Source: Streptomyces sp. NBC_00102
GTDB taxonomy: Bacteria; Actinomycetota; Actinomycetes; Streptomycetales; Streptomycetaceae
DNA: 64,000 nucleotides
Assembly: GCF_026343115.1 (NCBI RefSeq)
Contig: NZ_JAPEMC010000001.1
Span: 310,001 to 374,000, forward strand
Direction of reading: 5' to 3'
Within the stretch, counting starts at the first letter, position 1, and each line of letters opens with the position of its first letter. The notes under the pieces are model-generated. The model was given only the letters and a program-made list of their open reading frames with translations, had not been told where the DNA came from and searched no databases. Below are positions 16,626 through 25,665 of the stretch, piece after piece. Both the position numbers and the translations under genes were made by a program.

Positions 16626-17275
16626 CGACCCCGAACCCCACCGTCCACCTGGCACGCATCACCCTCAACCCCCGTTCGCGCGACGTCCACCACGACCTGC
16701 GCGACCACACCGCCCTCCACCGTCGCGTCAGCGCCCTCTTCCCCGACCAGGGCGGAGACAGCCCCCGCACCGTCCACAACGTGCTCTACCGCCTCGAACG
16801 CGAACTCAGCGGCGCCAGCCTCCTCGTCCAGTCGACCGCCATCACCGTCAACCGCAACGCCCTCCCCGCCAACTACATGGCCGACGGCATCGACTACCGC
16901 GAACTCACTCCGCTCCTGGACTGGGCGACGCCCGGCAGAACCGTCCGCTACCGCATCGACGCCCATCCCCTCAAGACCGAGTTCGTCCGCGGCCAACGGG
17001 GACGCCGCATCCCGCTGACCGGAGAGGCCGCTCTCACCTGGTGGGAGCGCAAAGCCGCGGACGCCGGCCTCACTCCCCACCTCGTCCTCGACACCCCCCA
17101 ACCCCCCGTCCTCGCCACTCGCGGCGAGAAGAAGCGCGCCCACCTGTCCGTCACACGGTTCGACGGCATCGCCACCGTCACCGACCCAGGAGCCCTCCGC
17201 CAAGCCATCACCACCGGCATCGGCCAGGGGCGCGCCTTCGGCGTCGGCCTCCTGTCCATCGCACCGCACCGTTGA
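16622..17275 (+). CDS. casE: Cas6e/CasE, crRNA-processing endonuclease
   Basis: This 217-residue protein starts at the ATG overlapping the cas5 stop. Family signs are the N-terminal VHLARITLNPRSRDVHHDL, the HRRVSALFP segment near 32 with the candidate catalytic His, and the C-terminal glycine-rich loop GIGQGRAFGVGLLSIAP. Cas6e cuts pre-crRNA at the base of the repeat hairpin; the hairpin is conserved in both arrays and in two of the three decayed repeats. A tail of basic residues lies around 125-135 (RGQRGRR). About 100 bp separate it from cas3. Confidence 0.92.
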   Translation: MTTPNPTVHLARITLNPRSRDVHHDLRDHTALHRRVSALFPDQGGDSPRTVHNVLYRLERELSGASLLVQSTAITVNRNALPANYMADGIDYRELTPLLDWATPGRTVRYRIDAHPLKTEFVRGQRGRRIPLTGEAALTWWERKAADAGLTPHLVLDTPQPPVLATRGEKKRAHLSVTRFDGIATVTDPGALRQAITTGIGQGRAFGVGLLSIAPHR

Positions 17276-17375
17276 GTCCAGGGCGACATCGGGCCGGAGT
17301 CCGGGTAACCGTGGATCTTCGCGGCCCGACGTTCCCTCCACCACAAGACCGCTATTCCTCAGCCGGAGAACTCTG

Positions 17376-20129
17376 ATGATGCAACGCCCTGTCGATGACC
17401 GACTGTGGGCCAAGTTCCACGGGCTCGAAGACCTGGGCCCCTATCCCGTCATCTGCCACCTGATCGACACGGCGATGATCGTCGGCGAACTGTGGGACCA
17501 GTACCTCACCGCAGGCCAACGCCACCTCATCGCCACCGGCTGGGGAGTCAGCGAGTCACACGCACGACACCTGCTCATGTTCTGGGCCGGGCTCCACGAC
17601 CTGGGCAAAATCTGCCCGGCCTTCCCCCACCAAGCCCCGCAAGCAGCAGTCGGCCTGCGCGCGGACCCCGCCTACCCCATGCCGGACGACAGTACCGCCA
17701 TCCGTCACGAACGCGTCTCCCACCTGACCGTACCCGCGCTGCTCGTACAAGCGGGCTACCCGACCGACGGCCGCCCCCTACGGTCGGTCGCCCACCAGAT
17801 CGGGCAGATCCTCGGCGGCCACCACGGCACCTACGGCGACGCCCTCGACGCGCACACCCTGGCCAGCCCCCACGACCAGGAGCCCCGCGTCGGGAAGGAA
17901 GGCTGGAACGAACAACGGGCAGTTCATCTGAGCACCATGCAGACCCTGTGCGCCAGCCCCGAACCCCCCACCCGGTCCGCCCCCGCGGGAGCCTGCCTCA
18001 TCGCCACGGGACTGATCGTCCTCGCCGACTGGCTCGCCTCCCGCATCTCCTGGGTCCGCTCCCGCCACCAGGAACGCGAGCACTCTCCCGACGCCCAGGA
18101 CTGGGAAGCACACGCGCGGCGCGCCCGTAAGGCAGCGTCGAAAGCCCTCGCCGACGCCCAACTGACCGCCCCGGTATGGAAACCCGCCGAGTCGTTCACC
18201 GAGATGTTCCCGTTCATCACTCACCCCCATCCCCTCCAGACCGACCTCGCCCGGCGCCTTCCCCGACATGTCAGAGGTCCGGGTCTCGTCGTCATCACCG
18301 CCCCCACCGGCGACGGCAAGACGGAAGCAGCACTGTTCGCCGCACACATCCTCGGGCACGCGTCAGGCAGCGAAGGGCTCGGCGTGTTCCTGCCGACCAT
18401 GGCCACCACCGACGCCATGCACACACGTATCTGCGAACACGTGACCCAGAGTGCCGACGGCCCCATGCCGGTCACCCTGCTGCACTCCATGGCCTGGCTC
18501 AACGCCACCTACAACGCCGACACCGACCGCATCCTCACCAACGCCCCTTTCCTCGCCGGCGAGTGGCTCAGAGGACGCCACTGCGGGCTCCTCGCCGGCG
18601 CGGCCGTCGGCACCTGGGACACCGCCGCCCTGGCGGCATTCCCCATCCGCTACAACGCCATGCGCTGGCTGGGCCTCACCGGCAAGACGATCATCATCGA
18701 CGAGGCTCACGCCTACGACGCCTACGGACACCGTGTCACCGAACGCCTCCTGGAATGGCTCGGCCACACCCGGACTCCGGTGATCCTGCTGTCCGCCACG
18801 CTCACCGGCACCATCGCCACCCGCCTCGCCACCGCCTACCGCACCGGCGCCGGACACACCACACCCGTCACCATCGCCCCCGCCTATCCGGGCTGGACCC
18901 ACATCGACGCCCAAACCGGCACCGTCACCACCAGCGACACCCTCGCAACCACCCGCGCCCGCCGCCTGGCCATCAACCTCCACCACGTTCACCACCAAGC
19001 CGACCCGACCACTCCCGACAGCCGCCTCGCCACCCTCACCCTCACCCTCCAGCCCATGATCGACGAAAGCCGCGGCTGCGCAGCGATCGTCTGCAACACC
19101 GTCGCCGACGCCCAAGCCACCGCCCGCCACCTGCGCACTTCATGGACCGGCCCCGGCGCCCCACTCGTTCAGCTGCTGCACGCCCGAATGCCGGCGCGCC
19201 AACGCCAAGGCGTCACACGCCGCATCGAAAACTGGGCCGGCAAACCACGCGCCGCCCGCACCACCGCCTGTGGCGCCTACGTCCCCGCCCGCGGCCGCCG
19301 CCCCACCCGACCGGTCATCGTCGTCGCCACCCAGGTCATCGAACAATCCCTCGACGTCGACTTCGACCACGTCATCACGGACCTCGCCCCCATTGCGCTC
19401 CTCCTCCAGCGGGCCGGCCGCTGCCACCGCCACCCCCGCGCAGACCGCCCCGCATGGGCCCCCACCCCAGCCATGACCGTCCTCATCCCCACCGGAAAAC
19501 TCCCACCTCGCCCGTGGGGCACCGTCTACAGCGAAACCCTCCTCGACCGCACCGTCACAGCCCTCCAACACCTCCACCGCGGCATCTGCGCCATCCCCGA
19601 AGACGTTCAGCACCTCGTCGACGACGTCTACACGATCGACTGGACCACCACCGCCGCTGCCAATGACCAAGCAACCGAACAAGCCCAGCGAGCCACCGCC
19701 GACACCGCCACCCTCCCCACCCCCACCCGCCCCATCCGCGACCTCCGCCCCCTCACCACCATCGACGACGAAGACCTCATCGCCACCCGACTCGGCGCGG
19801 ACACCACCCGCATCCTCCCCGTCTGGACCGACACCGACGGCCGACTCTGGCTCGACCGCAGAGCACGCCACCGCCCCCTTCCCACCCACATCAGCCCCAC
19901 CGACACCAAAGCCATCCGCGACCTGATGTCCCGTACCGTCCAAATCGACCACCGCTGGCTCCAAGGACGCCACCCCGACACCGACACCCCGACCGGCTGG
20001 AGAAACATCGGCGCCCTACGAGATGTCCTCCTTCTGCCCCAACGCGCCACCCGCACAGGCACACAGCCCTACCGACTCAACGGCAAGATCATCCACCTCC
20101 ACCCCCTCGACGGCCTCGTACGCGACTAA
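17376..20129 (+). CDS. cas3: Cas3 HD-nuclease/helicase
   Basis: The 917-residue protein has an ATG preceded by CCGGAGAA. The N-terminal HD nuclease domain shows CHLIDTA near residue 30 and GLHDLGK near 73, with GGHHGTYG further on. The helicase has Walker A APTGDGKTEAAL near 308, the DEAH box IIIDEAHAYD near 442, motif III LSATLTG near 471, and motifs V/VI VIEQSLDVDFDHVITD and LLQRAGRCHRH (about 654-680). Cas3 is recruited by Cascade to unwind and degrade the target. Here it is the last gene of the interference operon rather than the first. No inactivating change is visible. Confidence 0.95.
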   Translation: MMQRPVDDRLWAKFHGLEDLGPYPVICHLIDTAMIVGELWDQYLTAGQRHLIATGWGVSESHARHLLMFWAGLHDLGKICPAFPHQAPQAAVGLRADPAYPMPDDSTAIRHERVSHLTVPALLVQAGYPTDGRPLRSVAHQIGQILGGHHGTYGDALDAHTLASPHDQEPRVGKEGWNEQRAVHLSTMQTLCASPEPPTRSAPAGACLIATGLIVLADWLASRISWVRSRHQEREHSPDAQDWEAHARRARKAASKALADAQLTAPVWKPAESFTEMFPFITHPHPLQTDLARRLPRHVRGPGLVVITAPTGDGKTEAALFAAHILGHASGSEGLGVFLPTMATTDAMHTRICEHVTQSADGPMPVTLLHSMAWLNATYNADTDRILTNAPFLAGEWLRGRHCGLLAGAAVGTWDTAALAAFPIRYNAMRWLGLTGKTIIIDEAHAYDAYGHRVTERLLEWLGHTRTPVILLSATLTGTIATRLATAYRTGAGHTTPVTIAPAYPGWTHIDAQTGTVTTSDTLATTRARRLAINLHHVHHQADPTTPDSRLATLTLTLQPMIDESRGCAAIVCNTVADAQATARHLRTSWTGPGAPLVQLLHARMPARQRQGVTRRIENWAGKPRAARTTACGAYVPARGRRPTRPVIVVATQVIEQSLDVDFDHVITDLAPIALLLQRAGRCHRHPRADRPAWAPTPAMTVLIPTGKLPPRPWGTVYSETLLDRTVTALQHLHRGICAIPEDVQHLVDDVYTIDWTTTAAANDQATEQAQRATADTATLPTPTRPIRDLRPLTTIDDEDLIATRLGADTTRILPVWTDTDGRLWLDRRARHRPLPTHISPTDTKAIRDLMSRTVQIDHRWLQGRHPDTDTPTGWRNIGALRDVLLLPQRATRTGTQPYRLNGKIIHLHPLDGLVRD

Positions 20130-20179
20130 CGAACACCCCACACGCACTGCACCCTGACAAAAGGACAGATTCGAACCAG

Positions 20180-20330
20180 GAACTCCCTGCGCAAGCAGAG
20201 GTAGCCCGTCCTTGGGCCATGCGAAAGCAACCAGCCAACCGCCTTCTCCGCTCCAGCGGAGGTAGACCGTGGCGCCGGATCGCGCTCGACCCCAACACGT
20301 CGTCCTCTCCGCACGAGCGGAGGAGAGCCG
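20180..20330 (+). CRISPR. Decayed three-repeat I-E array between cas3 and cas2
   Basis: Three degenerate repeats occur at 20180-20208, 20241-20269 and 20302-20330, exactly 61 bp apart as in the intact arrays, leaving two 32-nt spacers. The second and third keep the hairpin arms CTCCGC and GCGGAG with loops TCCA and ACGA, while the handle has become GGTAGACCG and GGAGAGCCG. The first (AACTCCCTGCGCAAGCAGAGG) is more eroded. A conventional locus carries cas1 at this point in the gene order. The flanks up to cas3 and cas2 (20130-20179 and 20331-20456) contain no gene. Confidence 0.82.
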
Positions 20331-20456
20331 TACTCCTCCCCCGTCGTCACCGACATCCAACTCGTCGCCCTGTAGGCCCCGTCGTCGGCTCCGTCCCCGC
20401 CTACATCAACCACGGCAAACACGCACGACCCACACACCTGAAGGGCACGGCCGCTC

Positions 20457-20768
20457 ATGTCCTCGATGATCGTCATCCCGGCCACCGCCGTCCCCGACCA
20501 CCTGCGCGGCGCCCTCACCCGCTGGCTCCTCGAAGTCACCCCCGAGCTCTACGTCGGCACCGTCTCCGCCAAAGTCCGCGACGAACTCTGGGCCGCCGAC
20601 GCCGCCAGCACCCACGACGGCATCGCCGTCCTCGCCCACCCCGCCGACAACGAACAAGGCTTTACCCTCAGGACCGCGGGCACCCACCGCCGCGAACACG
20701 TCGACTTCGGCAGGCTCACCCTCGCCGCCTTCCGTAGAGAAAGTCAAGAAATGGCAAACCCCCTCTAA
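20457..20768 (+). CDS. cas2: Cas2e adaptation protein
   Basis: This 103-residue ferredoxin-fold protein has an ATG at 20457 (an in-frame ATG three codons later is possible) and AAGGG about 11 bases upstream. It reads IVIPATAVPDHLRGALTRWLLEVTPELYVGTVSAKVRDELW, the standard Cas2e N-terminal half, and ends with GFTLRTAGTHRREHVDFGRLTLAAFRR. Cas2 forms the integrase complex with Cas1, but no cas1 is found in the window, so this gene is orphaned in the locus. Its stop codon is only 18 bp before the first repeat of the main array, so the leader overlaps its 3' end. Confidence 0.93.
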   Translation: MSSMIVIPATAVPDHLRGALTRWLLEVTPELYVGTVSAKVRDELWAADAASTHDGIAVLAHPADNEQGFTLRTAGTHRREHVDFGRLTLAAFRRESQEMANPL

Positions 20769-20786
20769 TGCCGCAGGTCAAAAAGG
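20731..20786 (+). promoter_or_regulatory. Probable leader end of the main CRISPR array
   Basis: This stretch is noticeably richer in A and T than its surroundings (GAGAAAGTCAAGAAATGGC and so on) and runs from the 3' end of cas2 to the first repeat. The last 16 bases, CCGCAGGTCAAAAAGG, recur in related form beside array 1. Leader function is inferred from position and from the degenerate repeat at the far end of the array. No separate promoter could be identified. Confidence 0.55.
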
Positions 20787-22463
20787 GTCCGCTCCGCGCC
20801 AGCGGAGGTGAACCGTCTTCGGCGACGCCACCGTATCCGGCGTGTTCGTCCGCTCCGCGCCAGCGGAGGTGAACCGCTCATGGCCCGGCCGATCTCGTGC
20901 GGCTCCAGGTCCGCTCCGCGCCAGCGGAGGTGAACCGCCGTTCGCGGCGGTCAGCGCGAGCAGGAGAACGTCCGCTCCGCGCCAGCGGAGGTGAACCGGG
21001 CTACCTCAACGTAGCTGGTGGTGGCTTGATGTCCGCTCCGCGCCAGCGGAGGTGAACCGGCCGCCAACCGGTTCGACCTCGCCAACCCCGAGTCCGCTCC
21101 GCGCCAGCGGAGGTGAACCGCGTCTCCAGCGGGGCGCTGACATCCGGGCCCGGTCCGCTCCGCGCCAGCGGAGGTGAACCGGCAGAGGAGGCCGACCGCG
21201 CCGGCGAACCCCAGTCCGCTCCGCGCCAGCGGAGGTGAACCGAACGCCCAGCGTGGCACCCATCTCCCCCCTGCGTCCGCTCCGCGCCAGCGGAGGTGAA
21301 CCGAACGCCCAGCGTGGCACCCATCTCCCCCCTGCGTCCGCTCCGCGCCAGCGGAGGTGAACCGAACGCCCAGCGTGGCACCCATCTCCCCCCTGCGTCC
21401 GCTCCGCGCCAGCGGAGGTGAACCGACCCGCCACTACACCCGCCCGTTGAACTCCCCGTCCGCTCCGCGCCAGCGGAGGTGAACCGACCTCGCGCGGGGA
21501 GTACGTCCCGGCCGCGACGTCCGCTCCGCGCCAGCGGAGGTGAACCGCGGGTCCTTACCGTGGCCCTTCAGCCGCTGGAGTCCGCTCCGCGCCAGCGGAG
21601 GTGAACCGGTCTTGACCATGACTAGCAACCGTCCGGCATAGTCCGCTCCGCGCCAGCGGAGGTGAACCGCCGGTCGCGGAGCTCGACTCGGCCGAGGCCG
21701 GGTCCGCTCCGCGCCAGCGGAGGTGAACCGCCCTCGATGTTGAGGGGAGAGAGGTTGGTGATGTCCGCTCCGCGCCAGCGGAGGTGCACCGCTCCGGGCG
21801 GTGTCGGACGGCGAGACCCGGGCGTCCGCTCCGCGCCAGCGGAGGTGAACCGGACGTACGCCAGGACGTGAGCGGTGGACTGCCGTCCGCTCCGCGCCAG
21901 CGGAGGTGAACCAAGAGCTGATCACCCTGCTGGGCCCCGACTTCGAGGTCCGCTCCGCGCCAGCGGAGGTGAACCGTGGCAGCGTTTCCAGCTCCTGGCA
22001 GCCCTGCGTCCGCTCCGCGCCAGCGGAGGTGAACCGACGACACCGGGCCGGTCGGCCGCGTGGTCGATGTCCGCTCCGCGCCAGCGGAGGTGAACCGACC
22101 GCGCGTGCCCACATCACCGCGCTGCGGTCGTCCGCTCCGCGCCAGCGGAGGTGAACCGGCTATGTCGTATCCGTCGGAGCTGTTGCTGGAGTCCGCTCCG
22201 CGCCAGCGGAGGTGAACCGGGAGCCATCCTCTGATGATCCGCCTGCCCTCCGTCCGCTCCGCGCCAACGGAGGTGAACCGCCCGGCAGAGCATCGCGCAA
22301 CTTGTCCACCGTGTCCGCTCCGCGCCAGCGGAGGTGAACCGGACGGCGGCATCGTCGGATGGCTCAAGGACAAGTCCGCTCCGCGCCAGCGGAGGTGAAC
22401 CGTTCGTCAGGCCCTGCGCGTCCAGCAGTTCGGGGTCCGCTCCGCGCGAGCGGAGGTGAGCGG
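20787..22463 (+). CRISPR. Type I-E main array: 28 repeats, 27 spacers
   Basis: Repeats are 29 nt, beginning GTCCGCTCCGCGCCAGCGGA and ending GGTGAACCG, with the stem CTCCGC-GCCA-GCGGAG. Spacers are 32 nt except those at 21914-21947 (34) and 21977-22007 (31). The last repeat (22435-22463) is degenerate at its handle, marking the trailer end. Internal variants are an A-to-C change at 21763-21791, a final G-to-A at 21885-21913 and a G-to-A in the stem at 22252-22280. Spacers 8, 9 and 10 are identical, so 25 spacers are distinct. The array is read in the same direction as the cas operon. Confidence 0.98.
21243..21396 (+). repeat. Spacer present three times in a row
   Basis: The 32-nt spacers at 21243-21274, 21304-21335 and 21365-21396 (each starting AACGCCCAGCGTGGCACC) are identical, and so are the repeats between them. 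This is a 61-bp unit amplified to three copies, most simply by slippage or unequal recombination between repeats rather than by three acquisitions. Confidence 0.97.
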
Positions 22464-23430
22464 GGAAGGCGGGACCTCACCGCGCACCCTAAGTCTCCCC
22501 AGCAGGCCCACCAAGTCCTACTCGGTTAGCCTACTGCGCTGCGTAGCTCTCAGGCCGCCCTCGCGGACACTGCTGACGCTCTCGGACCATGAGGGCCCCG
22601 ACTTCGGCACTGCGCGCCTCTCATACGCCAACTGAACCTCGCTGGTCGACCTTTACAGCATGCGCCATTCCGGATCGGAGACAACCACCGTTTGCTTTCC
22701 AGTTCCCTCGGTCAGCACCAGATAGGCGCACGACGGTGCAACAACCCAGCGTGACACCGGCGTAGCCAGGCGCACCTTCCTACTCCCGGGCGCAGCGCTC
22801 GCTACACGTGGGACCGCTGGGGAGAATCTGGGGAGTGTCGAGGGCCCTGGGGAGCGTGTGGGGAGAACCGGCTGCACAACCCAGAACGAAACCGAAAGGC
22901 TGGGAAATACTCATCCTCGCAGTTCAGAGACCTGATGAGCCATGAATCCGCAGGTCAGCGCCGCCAGGTGGACAACTTCATGACGTACGTACCGAGGTCG
23001 TCGGCCTCGACGATCCCGGGGAGCGAACCTCCCTCACGCAATGGCGTGACATAGCGGGTCGCAACAACCTCTTTCAGCACTTTCGCAGGCCACCAATCTC
23101 TTCAACCTTGCATTCCACGGAAGCCCTCGTGCGGGTGCAGCGGGGCGACGAGCCGACCGGCGACGCTGGGGAGAATCTGGGGAGTTTCGACCGGCATGAC
23201 GCCCCTCACTCCCCGAGCAGCCCGTCGATGGCACCGCACCCCTTGCCGCCGGCCTCCGGCGTGAAGTGAGCATAGTAACTCAGCGTGATCGAGGGAGCCA
23301 ATGCCCGAGCCGCTGGGCCAAGGTCACGACGGACTCCGTACGTCCCCCCGGCCCCAAGCCCCCCGTCCCCTTGCGTTCCAGTGGTCGTCGCAACACCCCA
23401 GCTCAGGGGATGCGATGGGGTTCGGAGCCC
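22464..23430. other. Region after the main array, no supported gene
   Basis: Nearly 1 kb between the array trailer and the IS30 remnant has no frame with a recognisable domain. A short minus-strand frame at 22653-22877 has no homology cue. The stretches around 22815 and 23165 share a direct repeat and read like fragments of one decayed gene, possibly from a mobile element, but this is speculative. Confidence 0.4.
22816..23185 (+). repeat. Pair of 21-nt direct repeats
   Basis: The 21 bases starting GCTGGGGAGAATCTGGGGAG at 22816-22836 recur exactly at 23165-23185, 349 bp downstream, and a related GGGGAG series follows the first copy. They lie between the CRISPR trailer and the IS30 remnant. 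They could be attachment-site halves or remains of a duplicated coding segment; the sequence alone does not decide. Confidence 0.7.
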
Positions 23431-23441
23431 GCAAGGACCGA

Positions 23442-24240
23442 AGGCCACAAGGGCGCAAGAAGCTCCATGTCGAGCGGGAGGAACACTTCCGGCTCGTGCA
23501 AACAGGGCTACAGCAGTGCAGAGGCGGCCAAGCGTGTAGGCGTCCATCCGCGGACCGCTCGCGGGCGGCGCAACGGCCGTCTGCTCAGCGGCAGGGACGG
23601 CCGGTACCTCGGGGAACACGAACGCATTCACATCACTGACTGGCTGCGGGAGAAGGCATCCATCCGCACGATCGCCACCGAGCTGGGCCGCAGCCCCTCG
23701 ACCATCAGTCGCGAGATACGCCGCAACGGCGCCCTTTGGCGTGGCACCGAATGGACCTACCGGCCCTACGTGCCCCAGTCCCGCGCCGACGCCCGCCGGC
23801 CCGTCCCAAGCCCGGGAAGATCGGCCAGTGCCCCCGGCTGCGGGACTTCATTCAAGAGCATCTGGAACAGCGCTGGAGCCCTGAGTAGACAGCCCAGCAG
23901 CTCCGCCGGGACTTCCCCTGCGACCTGGAGATGCGTGCGATGTGTGTGACGCACGAGACGATCTACCAGGCCCTCTACGTCCAAGGCCGCGGAGAGCTCC
24001 GCCGCGAACATGCCGGTCTACTTCTGCAACCCCGCCAGCCCCTGGCAGCGCGGGTCGAACGAGAACACGGACGGCCTGCTCCGGCAGTACTTCCCCAAGG
24101 GCTCGGACCTGGCCGTCCACAGTCGCGAGCACCTGAACGCTGTCGCCGCCGAACTCAACAGCCGCCCACGCAAAACGCTCGGCTGGGAAACCCCGGCCGA
24201 GCGCCTGTCGAGACTTCTGACCACAACATGGTCGCTCAGA
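23442..24240 (+). pseudogene. Broken IS30-family transposase
   Basis: Pieces of one IS30 transposase occur in order but in different frames. VEREEHFRLVQTGLQ is near 23470, then EHERIHITDWLREKASIRTIATELGRSPSTISREIRRN (HTH_38) around 23620-23730. THETIYQALYVQGRGELRRE lies near 23950, and the C-terminal MPVYFCNPASPWQRGSNENTDGLLRQYFPKG...ELNSRPRKTLGWETPAE runs 24010-24210. At least two frameshifts are present, and the central DDE region between LRRE and MPVYFCNP is deleted. The element cannot make a functional transposase. It marks the right edge of the defence island. Confidence 0.86.
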
Positions 24241-24252
24241 TCGCAGTCCGCT

Positions 24253-24699
24253 TCACTCAGCGTCTCCTACGGCCGCGTAGCTCAGATCGTGCGCTGTCAG
24301 AGACGAGGGCTCCAGCCTCAGCCAGACCGTGCCCCGCACCTTTGGGTCGTCGCGCAGGTAGTGGACGAAGCGTGTGTCCCACCGGGACTCGTCCGAACCC
24401 AAGTATCGGACCAGCTTGCGGCGGCCACGGGCGACATCGAAGGGAACAAGTTCAGCACGCCCCCGAGCAATGACCTGACGGACAAGGCCAGTAGCGACGT
24501 CACACACGTCCACGACAAGGGCAATCCGTGGTTCTGCGCTCACCCGGTGGAAGAGCTTGGTCCATGGCCCAGTCAGTATCCAGAAGGCACCCTCCTCCCA
24601 GACGAACCACACGGGCCGCACGGTCGGCCCGTCAGTCGCCACGCGGGCGGTGAGTGGCTGACTGAGGAAAACATCGATGTCAAAGGGCGAAGAAGTCAC
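24253..24699 (-). CDS. Pyridoxamine 5'-phosphate oxidase-like FMN/F420-binding protein
   Basis: The GTG at 24699 gives a 148-residue split-barrel protein; upstream sequence in frame is not family-like. Core strands are PLTARVATDGPTVRPVWFVWEEGAFWILTGPWTKLFHRVSAEPRIALVVDV, followed by VIARGRAELVPFD and a C-terminal helix-strand ending RGTVWLRLEPSSL. The VRPVWFVWEEGAFWI to RIALVVD pattern is that of the PPOX class, which use FMN or deazaflavin F420 in reductions. No membrane segment is present. The gene lies alone between the IS30 remnant and the flavodoxin gene. Confidence 0.75.
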   Translation of the reverse strand: MTSSPFDIDVFLSQPLTARVATDGPTVRPVWFVWEEGAFWILTGPWTKLFHRVSAEPRIALVVDVCDVATGLVRQVIARGRAELVPFDVARGRRKLVRYLGSDESRWDTRFVHYLRDDPKVRGTVWLRLEPSSLTAHDLSYAAVGDAE

Positions 24700-24919
24700 G
24701 TCTCCATGGTCGTTCTCCGGTCTGCGACCGGACACCCCGACCTTTGGCCTACGTCCTTCAGGGCAAATGGTGCCTGCCGACTCACCAGGATCGTCGCAAC
24801 ATACGAAGTGTTGCGACGATCCCTGGAATCCGCCCCCGCGGGTGGAGCTGCGCCGGGGCCCCGTCCGAGCCGCGGCTACCCCTCCCCCTGACTCTCGCGA
24901 GGAGGCGGCCGCAAGCCGG

Positions 24920-25665
24920 TCAGTCCCGGAGGAGCCCGACGGTGCGGAGCCAGGAGTCCACGGCAGCACCGCCCTTGCGGACTTCCTCGCCGCGTACGGC
25001 GAGCCCTTGCCCGATGGTCGCGCCGGGGCAGGAGGCCGCGTAGTCGTGCTCGGTGGTGCCCAGTCCGCTCATGGCGTACGTGGTGACCGGGTGGACGGTC
25101 TTGCCGCGGAAGTCGAACGCGTCGGTGAACGTCGACATGATCATCGGGGCGCGGACGTTCCAGATGGGGCCGGCCAGCAGCACCGTGCCGTACGGGGCGA
25201 TCGAGTCCGGCAGATCAGCGATGGCGGGGCGGGCGTTGGCGTCCTGCTCGCGGACGTTGCGAGCCACGGTCTCCTCGTAGTCGTCCGGGTAGGGGTCGAC
25301 GGCCTCGATGCGGTGCACGTCGCAGTCGATGCGCTCGCGGATCATCCGGGCGAGGACTTCGGTGTTGCCCGTGGTGAGGTTGGTACGCCCGCCGTAGGAG
25401 TAGTTCTCGCCGGGCCGGGAGAAGTAGGCGAGCAGAACCCGCTCCCCCGGCGCGGCGACGAGGACGGCCGACGGGTGGTCTCCACCGTCGCGCCCGACGT
25501 GGAGGCCGGTGTCGCGCCGCCGCCCTTCGAGGGGGAACACGCGCTGATCTGGGCTCCGGTCACCAGGGTCGCTCCTGTCAGTAGTGCGCCACGCAGGAGC
25601 GCGCGACGTCCGATTGCTGCCCGTGGGCCGGTCCGTGCGGCATGGTGACGGTCGTCTGGACTCAT
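24920..25665 (-). pseudogene. Tat/lipoprotein flavodoxin gene with a single-base frameshift
   Basis: The ATG at 25665 overlaps the upstream gene's stop (ATGA). The N-terminal frame encodes MSPDDRHHAARTGPRAAIGRRALLRGALL...TGAQISACS, a twin-arginine signal with a lipobox-like Cys. The flavodoxin body is in another frame and ends at 24920: RVLLAYFSRPGENYSYGGRTNLTTGNTEVLARMI, LLAGPIWNVRAPMIMSTF and HPVTTYAMSGLGTTEHDY. Adding one base to the C run at 25444-25448 joins both parts as SSSPRRGERVLLAYFS. The family carries FMN and works in reductive chemistry, here probably attached to the outside of the membrane. Either the gene is newly broken or the run was misread. Confidence 0.75.

Noticed and set aside
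20165..20185. GATTCGAACC, resembling the T-loop of a tRNA on the minus strand
   Set aside because: The T stem does not pair and no acceptor, D or anticodon arms are found; the bases partly belong to a decayed CRISPR repeat.
20130..20456. A search for a hidden cas1 between cas3 and cas2
   Set aside because: Only about 330 bp are available and they hold decayed repeats; no Cas1 motif is seen in any frame.
22653..22877. A 74-codon minus-strand frame after the main array
   Set aside because: No ribosome binding site, domain or neighbour support; the composition looks incidental.
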